DNA of 34,856 nt from assembly GCF_000520515.1 (NCBI RefSeq), contig NZ_KI914715.1, positions 17,643-52,498 of the forward strand. Direction: 5' to 3'. How positions within the stretch are numbered: position 1 is the first letter of the stretch; the number at the start of each line of letters is the position of its first letter. Source of the stretch: Arthrobacter sp. H20 (lineage in GTDB: Bacteria; Actinomycetota; Actinomycetes; Actinomycetales; Micrococcaceae). The position numbers and the translations under genes were made by a program. The notes under the pieces are model-generated. The model did no database searches, was not told the DNA's origin, and saw nothing but the letters and a program-made list of their open reading frames with translations. Shown one piece after another: positions 16,495 through 23,857 of the stretch.

Positions 16495-16730
16495 CCCTCG
16501 GTCACCGTCGCAATGACGTCACCGGGGTTGACGGCTCCCGAGTCTTCGATGGCGAAGGTTTCGAGAATCCCCGAGACATCACTGCGCACCTCGGAGAATT
16601 GCTTCATGATTTCGACGACGCCGACCGTCTGGCCAGCCTCGATCCGATCTCCAACGGTGGCGTAGGGCTCCTTGTCGGGGCCGGGCTTGCGGTAGAAGAT
16701 GCCGGGAAGTGGGGAAATGATGTCGGTCAT
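16491..16730 (-). CDS. accB: Biotin carboxyl carrier protein, single-domain
   Basis: A 79-residue protein that is only a biotinyl domain, lacking the Pro/Ala-rich N-terminal extension of AccB. The biotin site is Lys43 in VEIMKQF; the usual core is AMKM, so the residue before Met is Ile and the residue after Lys is Gln. A hammerhead-like start (ISPLPGIFYRKP) and the closing VNPGDVIATV complete the fold. The start has AAAGG six bases upstream; it overlaps accC by 4 bases and follows pxpA by 51 bases. It should carry carboxybiotin between AccC and the PxpB/PxpC pair. Confidence 0.9.
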   Translation of the reverse strand: MTDIISPLPGIFYRKPGPDKEPYATVGDRIEAGQTVGVVEIMKQFSEVRSDVSGILETFAIEDSGAVNPGDVIATVTEG

Positions 16731-16781
16731 GGGTGGCCTTTCTGGGCTCTGTTCGGAACTGATTCCTGGACTGGTGGGATG

Positions 16782-17534
16782 CTACTCGGGGAGGGTGGCG
16801 CGCACGGCGGCGGCGACGTCGGGGGAGTTGGGTGCATCGGAGTGCACGCAGATGCTTTGGAAATCGATGTGCAGTTCGGTGCCGTCCGATGCCTCGACCA
16901 CGCCGTCCGCCATCGCGCGGCGCACCCGCGCAGCGGCTTTGGCGGGATCGGTGGGTTCTGGCTGACGCTGGATCAGCAGCTGCCCCTCCGGGCCGTAGTT
17001 GAGGTCCACATAGAGTTCGCTGACAAACTGCACACCCAGTTCGTTGCAAACCGTCTGGTGTTCGGTAGCCGCGAGGCCGTAGAACGGCACGTTATAGAGG
17101 GCAGCGACCTTGGCCGCGGCCGTCATCAGGGACCGGTCCCTGGACAGCATGCCGTACAGGGATCCGTGGGGTTTGATGTGGTTGAGGGTGGCGCCGGCGG
17201 CGGTGAGGAAGGACTGGAGGGCTCCCACCTGGTAAAGCAGGATGTTCTCCACCTCGTCGGGGGTCAGCTTCATTTCGCGGCGGCCGAAACCGACCAGATC
17301 GGGTAGCCCTGGGTGGGCGCCGATGCCGAGTCCCCGTTCGGCAGCAGCTGACACCGTTGCGGCCATGGTGTCGGGGTCTCCAGCGTGGAACCCGCACGCC
17401 ACATTGATGACGTCCACGGTGTCCATCAGGGCAAGGTCATTGCCGAAGGAGTGCAAGCCCAGGGACTCACCCATATCCGAATTCAGGGTGGGGCCTGGCT
17501 TGCTGGTGGCAGGGGTCACAGCTGGCGAAGTCAT
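16782..17534 (-). CDS. pxpA: 5-oxoprolinase subunit A (LamB/YcsF family)
   Basis: A 250-residue YcsF-fold hydrolase. Motifs: LNSDMGESLG near residue 17 (most relatives have LNCD, so Cys is Ser here), NVACGFHAGDP at about 48-58, GAHPGLPD, and HIKPHGSLY. In PxpABC it is the third subunit needed to open 5-oxo-L-proline to glutamate with ATP. I chose ATG 17534; the Shine-Dalgarno there is weak (GTGAAG), but upstream in-frame codons lack family similarity. It is the first gene of operon B and is divergent from a PucR regulator whose start is 93 bases away. Confidence 0.9.
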   Translation of the reverse strand: MTSPAVTPATSKPGPTLNSDMGESLGLHSFGNDLALMDTVDVINVACGFHAGDPDTMAATVSAAAERGLGIGAHPGLPDLVGFGRREMKLTPDEVENILLYQVGALQSFLTAAGATLNHIKPHGSLYGMLSRDRSLMTAAAKVAALYNVPFYGLAATEHQTVCNELGVQFVSELYVDLNYGPEGQLLIQRQPEPTDPAKAAARVRRAMADGVVEASDGTELHIDFQSICVHSDAPNSPDVAAAVRATLPE

Positions 17535-17586
17535 GCGCTTCACACTAGTAGCCGCCGGCGCAGCCGATATAGTGGACTTCCGCCCT

Positions 17587-17597
17587 CGGATAATCCG
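17587..17597. promoter_or_regulatory. Palindrome in the pxpA/pucR gap
   Basis: CGGAT-A-ATCCG is a perfect 5-bp inverted repeat around one base. It contains GATAAT (17589-17594), which could be a -10 for the PucR-type gene, although no good -35 is placed before it. It is a candidate site for the divergent regulator. Confidence 0.35.
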
Positions 17598-17627
17598 GTT
17601 TGATGGGCACATGCACAGGTGGACTCG

Positions 17628-19139
17628 ATGATTATTGCTGATCTGCTATCCGAAGACACTCTCCAACTCCGGCTCCATACCCCCAGTTCGAGCGACCGGC
17701 TAGCCCGGGAAATCAGCTGGTGCGCCCCGGCCGAAACTATCGATCCCACCCCGTTCCTGAGCCGAAACGTCCTGCTCCTGACCAACGGCATCGGCCTGAA
17801 TATCGAGGATGACCGCACCTGGTCGGCCTATGTGGAACGGCTGGTCTCGGTACAGGTGGCCGCGGTGGCGTTCGGCACCGGATTCGCCCACCACCTCATC
17901 CCGCCGGGGCTGGTGCGCGCAGCAGCGGACCACGATCTACCCCTGCTGGAGATCCCGCGGTCTGTCCCGTTCCTTCAGGTGCATCGCCACGTCACCAATG
18001 TGCTGCAGTCCGAGCGTTTCACCGCGATCACCCGGTCCTGGGAGCTCGCCCAGACGTGCGCCGGTCTCGCGTCATCGGGGGCAAGACTTTCCGTCATTCT
18101 CGATGCGGTCGCGGCGGCGGTCAGGGGTGAGGTGGCGATTGCCGACGCCCTCGGTGCGGTGATCGCCAGGTCGCCGGAGCGGTCAGCCTGGAGTCAGGAG
18201 GACCTGGAACAGGCAGCATCGGCAGGGATGGATGCCACGGTTCCGTTGCCGATGGGGACAGGGGATTCCTTCCAGCTAGTAGTGCGGGACGCCGAGGTGG
18301 AGCATCCCATTTCCACCCTGCTGGCGCCCGTTGCATCGATCATTGCCGTGCAGTTGCAGACCGCGCTGCTGACCACCACGTCCAAGCAGTCCGAGCTTGG
18401 TACGCTGCTGGATCAGGTGTTTGACTGGAACGGGGTGGCCTTGGAGCAGTTTGCCAGGACAGTGCGATCCACAGGGCTTCTCGGTGATGAGGCAACCGTC
18501 GTCATAGCGGTCCGCACGGGCCACGGCACCCTGTCGGATGCGTGGAAGACCCGGCTGATGTTGCAGTCAGTGTTCGACGTCGTCAGGGTCCAGGTGCGCC
18601 ATGGCACGTTGTTCGCGTTTGCCCAGCAGCCACGGCCGGGGGACGATGCAGCAGCGACGGCTTCCGAGTCGCTCCTTGCCTGGTTCACCGAAGAGATGCC
18701 GGACCAGGCCGTGGTGCTCAAGGGGCCTTGCGCGAGCAGTGACGAGCTGAGGCTCGGCGTCTACCAGTCCCAGGACATGCTGGCGACCGTGGTCAGGCCA
18801 ACTATTGCTCCTGAGTTGGGCATTAGCGCCCTGATCGCTTCAACGGCGACCCACGGCGCGCGGGCAGGCGCGCGAAAGCTGTTGGCTCCGGTGATCGCCT
18901 ACGATTCCACCCATTCGCTGGGCCTGCTCCACACCCTTGAGTGCTTCCTGGCCCACGACGCCCATCCCTCCCGGGCTGCGGCCAGCCTGTACATCCACCG
19001 GAATACCCTGAGTCAGCGGATCGGCAAGCTGGAAGGGCTGCTGAAGTTATCCCTGTCGACTCTGGAGGGACAGACGACCTGCCTGCTCGCGTTGCGGATC
19101 CTTAGCAGTTCTGACCCGGATCGAACCGGTGCCTCGTAG
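17628..19139 (+). CDS. PucR-family transcriptional regulator
   Basis: A 503-residue regulator. The N-terminal PucR domain (about 1-125) shows LLTNGIGL and LLEIPRSVPF; a middle GGDEF-like linker region follows; the C-terminal PucR helix-turn-helix is at about 425-490 (LLHTLECFL, then AAASLYIHRNTLSQRIGKLE). I chose ATG 17628 with AGGTGG six bases upstream; GTG 17619 is in frame but less likely. PucR proteins often activate purine or amide/amino-acid catabolism genes in response to the substrate. Divergence from pxpA and a 9-base gap to the acetamidase gene make both likely targets. Confidence 0.9.
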   Translation: MIIADLLSEDTLQLRLHTPSSSDRLAREISWCAPAETIDPTPFLSRNVLLLTNGIGLNIEDDRTWSAYVERLVSVQVAAVAFGTGFAHHLIPPGLVRAAADHDLPLLEIPRSVPFLQVHRHVTNVLQSERFTAITRSWELAQTCAGLASSGARLSVILDAVAAAVRGEVAIADALGAVIARSPERSAWSQEDLEQAASAGMDATVPLPMGTGDSFQLVVRDAEVEHPISTLLAPVASIIAVQLQTALLTTTSKQSELGTLLDQVFDWNGVALEQFARTVRSTGLLGDEATVVIAVRTGHGTLSDAWKTRLMLQSVFDVVRVQVRHGTLFAFAQQPRPGDDAAATASESLLAWFTEEMPDQAVVLKGPCASSDELRLGVYQSQDMLATVVRPTIAPELGISALIASTATHGARAGARKLLAPVIAYDSTHSLGLLHTLECFLAHDAHPSRAAASLYIHRNTLSQRIGKLEGLLKLSLSTLEGQTTCLLALRILSSSDPDRTGAS

Positions 19140-19148
19140 GCTAGGCGG

Positions 19149-20087
19149 ATGACTGTTCACCACCTTGAGCCCAGCCTGGCCACCACCACCCAGGTGTTTT
19201 CCCGCGACAGTCCGCCGGTGCTTACCGTGAACCCCGGAGACTCGGTGCGGGTCCGATCCCTCGACGCTTGGGGGCACCTGGAACGGCAGACTATCCCCGG
19301 AGAGGACAAGCCGCAACTCTTCGCCGAACGGGAGGGGCATTGCCTCACCGGGCCTATCGCCGTGGCAGGTGCCAAACCCGGTGACATGTTGGCCGTCACC
19401 TTCGCCTCCCTCACTCCCGACCCGTGGGGGTTCACCAACGCAGGGCGGAAGGACGACGAGTTCACCCGACTGCTCGACGTCGACGGTGGTGTACCGCAGT
19501 GGCTGCTATGGGATGTTGATGCGCAGCAGGGGACAGCTACCAATCAGCTGGGGCAGAGCGTTGCGCTGAACCCGTTCCTCGGCGTCGTCGGCGTGCCGAC
19601 GAACCGTCCGGGCGACTTCGCCACCACGCCGCCGCGGGCTGACGGTGGCGGCAACATCGACTGCAAGGAACTGACCGTCGGATCCACCCTGTTTCTGCCG
19701 GTGACAGTTCCCGATGCGCTAGTGAGCGTTGGCGACGGGCACGCAGCACAGGGCGACGGCGAGGTGGGCGGTACCGCGATTGAGTGCGGAATGACCGCTG
19801 ACCTGGTGCTCGACGTCGTCCTCGATGCTCCACTGCAGACCATTCATGCGATGACACCGACGGCGAGAATCACCTTCGGCTTCAACGCCGATCTCAACCT
19901 CGCGACTGCTGAAGCACTCAAGGCGATGCTGACCTGGATGCAGGACCTCTATGGCATGGAACGCACGCATGCGCTCGCCTTGGCAAGCACAGTGGTGGAC
20001 CTGCGGATCACGCAGGTAGCCAACGAAACGTGGGGTGTTCACGCGGTGCTTAGCCACGATGCGGTGCAGATCTCGCCGACGGTCTGA
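19149..20087 (+). CDS. Acetamidase/formamidase family protein
   Basis: A 312-residue FmdA/AmdA-fold amidohydrolase. Family signs are LTVNPGDSVRVRSLDAWGH early on, GPIAVAGAKPGDMLAV, GVVGVPTN and the conserved GDGHAAQGDGEVGGTAIE at about 194-211. The enzyme hydrolyses formamide or short amides to the acid and ammonia in the cytoplasm. It starts 9 bases after the PucR gene stop and is presumably co-transcribed with it. Its place beside the Pxp operon supports a wider amide-nitrogen function. The Shine-Dalgarno (TAGGCGG) abuts the start codon. Confidence 0.9.
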   Translation: MTVHHLEPSLATTTQVFSRDSPPVLTVNPGDSVRVRSLDAWGHLERQTIPGEDKPQLFAEREGHCLTGPIAVAGAKPGDMLAVTFASLTPDPWGFTNAGRKDDEFTRLLDVDGGVPQWLLWDVDAQQGTATNQLGQSVALNPFLGVVGVPTNRPGDFATTPPRADGGGNIDCKELTVGSTLFLPVTVPDALVSVGDGHAAQGDGEVGGTAIECGMTADLVLDVVLDAPLQTIHAMTPTARITFGFNADLNLATAEALKAMLTWMQDLYGMERTHALALASTVVDLRITQVANETWGVHAVLSHDAVQISPTV

Positions 20088-20108
20088 CATCGTTGGCGGC
20101 GTCCATCT

Positions 20109-20121
20109 TTGCGAATAGCAA
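20109..20121. promoter_or_regulatory. Inverted repeat upstream of the diiron-type gene
   Basis: TTGC-GAATA-GCAA is a perfect 4-bp inverted repeat in the 91-base gap before the next gene. It may be an operator; no consensus promoter pair was found around it. Confidence 0.25.
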
Positions 20122-20178
20122 GTATGCTTAGGACTGGTTATATCCAATGTTTGACTGCCCAACGATAGGGGTCCCGTC

Positions 20179-21222
20179 ATGAAACAACCTGAGCCTCGCG
20201 GCCCGGTGAGCTCGCTGCTCCTGGCCACCCTGAACGGTCCGGAGCAAAGCAGCCCCGAGGCGCCGAGCACAGCCAGCGATCTTGCTCCCGCCGTGCGGGA
20301 CGCAGTTGCTGCGACCAATGATTTCGCCTTCGACGACGACCTCCAGCTGACCTTGTTCTGCCTTTTCGAATTGCACTACAGCGGTATCGACGGCACGAGT
20401 GGCGACTGGGAGTGGAATCCCGACCTGATTGCCGCCCGCCGTTTCCTGGAACAGGCGTACGAAGCGCAGCTGCGATCGGCAACCACCCTTCCCGAGCTGC
20501 CAGCCCCCACCAGCGCCGACGTCGCAGCGGGCTTGTTCGAGCTGACCGGTGCCGATGGTGGTCCCAGCATGGCCAAGTACGTGGCCAAGCAGGCAACCGA
20601 GGAGCAGATCGGCGAGTTCCTGATCCAGAAGTCCATCTACACGCTCAAGGAAGCAGACCCGCACACCTGGTCCATTCCTCGTCTCACCGGCCGGGCCAAG
20701 GCCGCAATGGTGGAGATCCAGGCGGACGAGTACGGCGGCGGAGTGCCCGAGCGAATGCACTCTGCCCTCTTTGCCCAGTCGATGCGTGGCGTCGGGCTCG
20801 ACGACGGCTACGGCCACTATGTGGATGACGTACCCGCCATCACCCTTGCGTCATCGAATCTGATGTCGCTGTTCGCACTCAACCGTCGTCTTCGCGGTGC
20901 GATTGTGGGGCACCTGGCGGCGTATGAGATGACCTCGTCGCTGGCGAACCGGATGTACGCCAGAGGGTTCCGTCGGCTCGGGTTCAACGACGCCGTCGCT
21001 GCCTACTTTGACGAGCATGTGGAGGCCGACGCCGTCCACGAACAGATCGCTGGGAGGGACCTCGCCGGCGGATTGGTCGAGGCTGAACCGGACCTGCTCT
21101 CGGACGTATTTTTCGGGGCTGCGGCGGCCGCCGTCGTCGACACGTGGATGACCGAGCACATCCTCGACGCCTGGAAAGTGGGGAGCTCCTCGCTGCGCTC
21201 CTCAGCTTCAGTCATCGCATGA
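20179..21222 (+). CDS. Iron-containing redox enzyme, heme-oxygenase-like diiron type
   Basis: A 347-residue, largely helical protein that matches the iron-containing redox enzyme group of the heme-oxygenase-like diiron superfamily (the fold of UndA and SznF). Candidate ligands are Glu64 and His66 (FELHY), Asp183/Glu184 and His194 (DEYGGGVPERMH), and His280, Asp284 and His287 (HVEADAVH), the last a typical HxxxDxxH set. Such proteins use a Fe2 cofactor and O2 to oxidise or cleave small molecules; the substrate here is unknown. ATG 20179 has AGGGG eight bases upstream. It overlaps the CDGSH gene by ATGA, which implies a shared function. Confidence 0.8.
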   Translation: MKQPEPRGPVSSLLLATLNGPEQSSPEAPSTASDLAPAVRDAVAATNDFAFDDDLQLTLFCLFELHYSGIDGTSGDWEWNPDLIAARRFLEQAYEAQLRSATTLPELPAPTSADVAAGLFELTGADGGPSMAKYVAKQATEEQIGEFLIQKSIYTLKEADPHTWSIPRLTGRAKAAMVEIQADEYGGGVPERMHSALFAQSMRGVGLDDGYGHYVDDVPAITLASSNLMSLFALNRRLRGAIVGHLAAYEMTSSLANRMYARGFRRLGFNDAVAAYFDEHVEADAVHEQIAGRDLAGGLVEAEPDLLSDVFFGAAAAAVVDTWMTEHILDAWKVGSSSLRSSASVIA

Positions 21223-21494
21223 GTGCCGGTCAGCACGACGACGACGGTGTCGCCGAAGATGGTGCCGGTGACGAGGCCGCCGCGGCGTCGATCGGACCGC
21301 GGCAGACGATCGTCGCTTTCCCCAATGGGCCACTGCTGGTCCGAGGAGATTTCGACATTGTGGATCCCGACGGCAACCAGCTGCGCCGCAGCCGAAAGAC
21401 AGTTGCCCTCTGCCGGTGCGGAGCCTCGGTGATCAAGCCGTACTGCGACGGCAGCCATAAACTGATCGGCTTCAAGACCGAACCCGAAAGCTAG
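21219..21494 (+). CDS. CDGSH iron-sulfur domain protein
   Basis: A 91-residue protein. An acidic, probably unstructured N-terminus (1-25) precedes a CDGSH zinc-finger-type domain with Cys65, Cys67, Cys76 and His80 in CRCGASVIKPYCDGSH, the 3Cys-1His ligands of a labile 2Fe-2S cluster. The start overlaps the stop of the diiron-type gene (ATGA at 21219-21222). It could be the electron donor or an Fe-S partner of that enzyme. The stop shares CTAG with the convergent acetyltransferase gene. Confidence 0.88.
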   Translation: MSAGQHDDDGVAEDGAGDEAAAASIGPRQTIVAFPNGPLLVRGDFDIVDPDGNQLRRSRKTVALCRCGASVIKPYCDGSHKLIGFKTEPES

Positions 21495-22042
21495 CTCCGC
21501 TCGGGAAATGTCAGTTCGAGGATGAAATCATTCTCGACGCCGGCGCCCAGGCGGAACGTCTTCACTCCCACTTTGGTGAAGCCGTGCTTTTCGTAGAAGC
21601 GAACCGCGCGGTGGTTTTCGTCGTTAGTTCCTAGCCACACCGCCGAGACGCCCTTTTGTGCCGCAGTTTCAAGTGTTGCCTGCATCAGCAGGGTGGCCTG
21701 TCCACGCCCGTGATGGTCCGGGTGGACGTAGAACTTGCTGAGCTCAATGGTGGGGAAGGTTGACAACGACGATCTCACGCCGCCATCGGCGGGTTCGCCG
21801 TCGATGAGCATGCTGTAAGCAATGAGGCGGTTGCCGTCGCTCAGGCATAGCAGCGTCTTGCCCGGATCCGCAAGGTGTTGGCGGAACCGTACCGGTGAGA
21901 GTTCGGTTGCGATGTGGTGCTCGATGTCCTCGGGCCGTGAGGAGGCCGGGCAGGCGAGCGGGAACGTGATGGCGGCCAGCTCAGCGAGCCGCTCGACGTC
22001 GTCGGCAGTTGCCTGGTCAATGAGGAGATTCACGGGATCCAT
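21491..22042 (-). CDS. GNAT-family N-acetyltransferase
   Basis: A 183-residue acetyl-CoA-dependent acetyltransferase. The acetyl-CoA site is ELSKFYVHPDHHGRGQATLLM (given here only in part: HPDHHGRGQATLLM), followed by AVWLGTNDENHRAVRFYEKHGFTKVG-type motif B (NHRAVRFYEKHGF visible). The start ATG 22042 has GGGA just upstream; a longer reading to 22171 would run through GC-rich sequence without similarity. The target (small amine or protein N-terminus) is unknown. The upstream gap holds the palindromic repeats. Confidence 0.85.
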   Translation of the reverse strand: MDPVNLLIDQATADDVERLAELAAITFPLACPASSRPEDIEHHIATELSPVRFRQHLADPGKTLLCLSDGNRLIAYSMLIDGEPADGGVRSSLSTFPTIELSKFYVHPDHHGRGQATLLMQATLETAAQKGVSAVWLGTNDENHRAVRFYEKHGFTKVGVKTFRLGAGVENDFILELTFPERS

Positions 22043-22133
22043 GATCCCACGCCGGGACAGCACACCGGTCCCGGGGCCGCCGTGGCGGCGCAATGTGACG
22101 GCTCGGTTTGGGGATCGTAGGTGGTGCTTCAAA

Positions 22134-22167
22134 AGGGTGCCTGCAGTGCATGCAATGCAGTCACTTT
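22134..22167. repeat. Palindromic repeat A
   Basis: The core 22141-22160 is an 18/20 palindrome made of TGCA-type steps (CTGCAGTGCA, TGCAATGCAG), with further pairing to 22134 and 22167. It shares GGTGCCTGCAGTGCA with the larger palindrome that begins next to it. Confidence 0.6.
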
Positions 22168-22218
22168 CCACTTTAAAGGTGCCTGCAGTGCAGGCATTGC
22201 ATGCACCTTCAAAGTGGA
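22167..22218. repeat. Palindromic repeat B, 52 bp
   Basis: Arms of 26 bases pair at about 22-23 positions: TCCACTTTAAAGGTGC on the left against GCACCTTCAAAGTGGA on the right, with TGCA-rich inner arms. It can form a long hairpin. It lies 66 bases past the stop of the ene-reductase gene and upstream of the acetyltransferase gene. No T-run follows, so a REP-like element or mRNA-stability structure is more likely than an intrinsic terminator. Confidence 0.7.
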
Positions 22219-22284
22219 CTAGGCGCTGGTCCGGCCCGCCTACCGCCGGGTTTATGGGACGGTCGGCAGGCCGGGTTCGCTGTA

Positions 22285-23373
22285 CTAGGAGCTGGTGACG
22301 AGGGTGGGGTAGTCGGTGTAGCCCACCTCGGTACCGCCGTAGAAGGTGCTGCCATCAGCTTCGTTGAGCGGCGCATCGGTGGCGAGCCGCTCCACGAAGT
22401 CGGGGTTGGCAATGAACATGCGGCCGAACGCAATGAGGTCGGCGCCCCGTGCCAGCCACACATCAGCACGTTCCTTGTCCGCAGCATCCTGGTTCTGGAC
22501 GAGAGGGGACGGGTTGACGATAAGAGTCCCTTCCCATAGGTCGAGGATGCGCTCATTGACCTCGTCCTCGCGGGCTTCGACGATGTGGAGGTAGGCCGGG
22601 CCGAGTGGAACCAGCTGCTCAAGCAGTGCAGTGTAGGTTTCCAGCACGTTGTCCTCGAAGATGTCGTTGAAGTCATTCCCGGGGGAGAGGCGGAAGCCAA
22701 CGCGAGCGGCGCCGATGGCTGCAACGACTGCCTGCATCACTTCGACGAGGAAGCGGGTGCGGGCAACTGGGGAGCCGCCGTATTCGTCGGTTCGTTCGTT
22801 GGTGCCGCTGGCAAGGAACTGGTGGGGGAGGTAACCGTTGGCGCCGTGGATCTCGACGCCGTCGAACCCTGCTTCTACGGCGAGGCGGGCGGCGGTGGCG
22901 TAATCGGCGACGGTGTCGGCGATGTCCGTCAACGTCATGACCCGGGGGACCACGAAGTCCTGCATGCCTTCGGCGGTGAAAACCTGTCCCGCGGGGAGCA
23001 CGGCAGAGGGTGCCATCGGGACAAGGCCCTCGGGCAGCAGGCTGGGGTGGCCGATGCGACCGGTGTGCATGATCTGGGCGAAGATCTTTCCGCCCTCGGC
23101 GTGCACGGCGTCGGTCACGGTACGCCAGCCGGCAACCTGCTCAGCGGTGTGGAGGCCTGGTGTGAAAGGGTAGCCCTGGCCCAAGGCGTTGGGCTGCGTT
23201 CCCTCGGAGATGATCAGTCCGGCTGAGGCGCGCTGCGCGTAGTAGGTGGCCATCATGTCGGTGGGGACGCCGTCGTCGTCGGCCCGGGAGCGGGTCATTG
23301 GCGCCATGACGGCGCGGTTGGCGAGCTGGAGTCCCCCGACGTTTGCGGGGTCGAAAAGTGTTGAGTCAGCCAT
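22285..23373 (-). CDS. Alkene reductase, old yellow enzyme family
   Basis: A 362-residue FMN-dependent ene-reductase with the (beta/alpha)8 barrel. Visible: APMTRSRAD near residue 24 (flavin-contacting Thr), HTGRIGHPS, and EIHGANGYLPHQFL at about 174-187, which holds the His/Asn substrate-binding pair and Tyr of OYE/NemA enzymes; GFRLSPGNDFND and FGRMFIANPD follow. It reduces activated C=C bonds, nitro compounds or nitrate esters with NAD(P)H. AGGGG lies just before the ATG. It is divergent from an ArsR-type regulator across a 105-base gap rich in inverted repeats, which suggests control by that regulator. Confidence 0.92.
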   Translation of the reverse strand: MADSTLFDPANVGGLQLANRAVMAPMTRSRADDDGVPTDMMATYYAQRASAGLIISEGTQPNALGQGYPFTPGLHTAEQVAGWRTVTDAVHAEGGKIFAQIMHTGRIGHPSLLPEGLVPMAPSAVLPAGQVFTAEGMQDFVVPRVMTLTDIADTVADYATAARLAVEAGFDGVEIHGANGYLPHQFLASGTNERTDEYGGSPVARTRFLVEVMQAVVAAIGAARVGFRLSPGNDFNDIFEDNVLETYTALLEQLVPLGPAYLHIVEAREDEVNERILDLWEGTLIVNPSPLVQNQDAADKERADVWLARGADLIAFGRMFIANPDFVERLATDAPLNEADGSTFYGGTEVGYTDYPTLVTSS

Positions 23374-23399
23374 GGCTACCCCTATCGGTTGGATGATTG

Positions 23400-23451
23400 G
23401 TACGATAATAAACGTACAACGATGAAACCCTTAGTACAACTTTCATCGTAC
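23400..23451. promoter_or_regulatory. Symmetric operator region, ene-reductase/ArsR gap
   Basis: Four GTAC motifs start at 23400, 23414, 23434 and 23448, spaced 14, 20 and 14 bases, so the set is symmetric. Inside, ACGATGAAA (23419-23427) and TTTCATCGT (23441-23449) are perfect 9-bp arms, and GTACG/CGTAC (23400-23404/23413-23417) a 5-bp pair. This is a likely binding region of the ArsR-type repressor. Confidence 0.6.
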
Positions 23452-23478
23452 TAATCATGACGTCGAAGGACCACAGAG

Positions 23479-23814
23479 ATGACCGCTGAACCTCTCCCGC
23501 GGCAGGTGGGACACCCATTGGCTACGGAATTCCGCCTCACCGAGGTGCTGCAGGCGCTCTCGGATCCGCTCCGGCTGGACATCGTGGCCACCCTGGCTGA
23601 ATCAGGTGTTGAGCTGTCCTGCAGTGCGTTCCACCTTCCGGTCACCAAGTCGACCAGCACGCACCACTTTCGGGTCCTCCGTGAGGCAGGCATTGTGCAG
23701 CAACGCTACGAGGGCACGGCGCGAATGAACAGTCTCCGCCGGCAGGACCTGGACGCTGTATTCCCGGGCCTGCTGGCCTCGGTGCTGTCGTCGGCGGTCC
23801 GGAACGAGCGCTAG
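23479..23814 (+). CDS. ArsR-family helix-turn-helix regulator
   Basis: A 111-residue winged-helix regulator. ALSDPLRLDIVATLAESG opens the domain and KSTSTHHFRVLREAGIVQQR is the recognition helix and wing start (cited in part). There are no obvious paired metal-binding cysteines beyond a single Cys in LSCSAF, so it is probably a non-metal member responding to an electrophile or redox signal. AAGGA lies upstream of ATG 23479. It is divergent from the old yellow enzyme gene, a common arrangement for repressors of ene-reductases. Confidence 0.88.
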   Translation: MTAEPLPRQVGHPLATEFRLTEVLQALSDPLRLDIVATLAESGVELSCSAFHLPVTKSTSTHHFRVLREAGIVQQRYEGTARMNSLRRQDLDAVFPGLLASVLSSAVRNER

Positions 23815-23857
23815 GGTCCACCCGCGGCCGAGCCCAGTTGAGCGAAGTGAAGAGCTG

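Noticed and set aside
22134-22218. CRISPR array
   Set aside because: There are only two related units, each palindromic and directly adjoining, with no spacers and no cas genes nearby.
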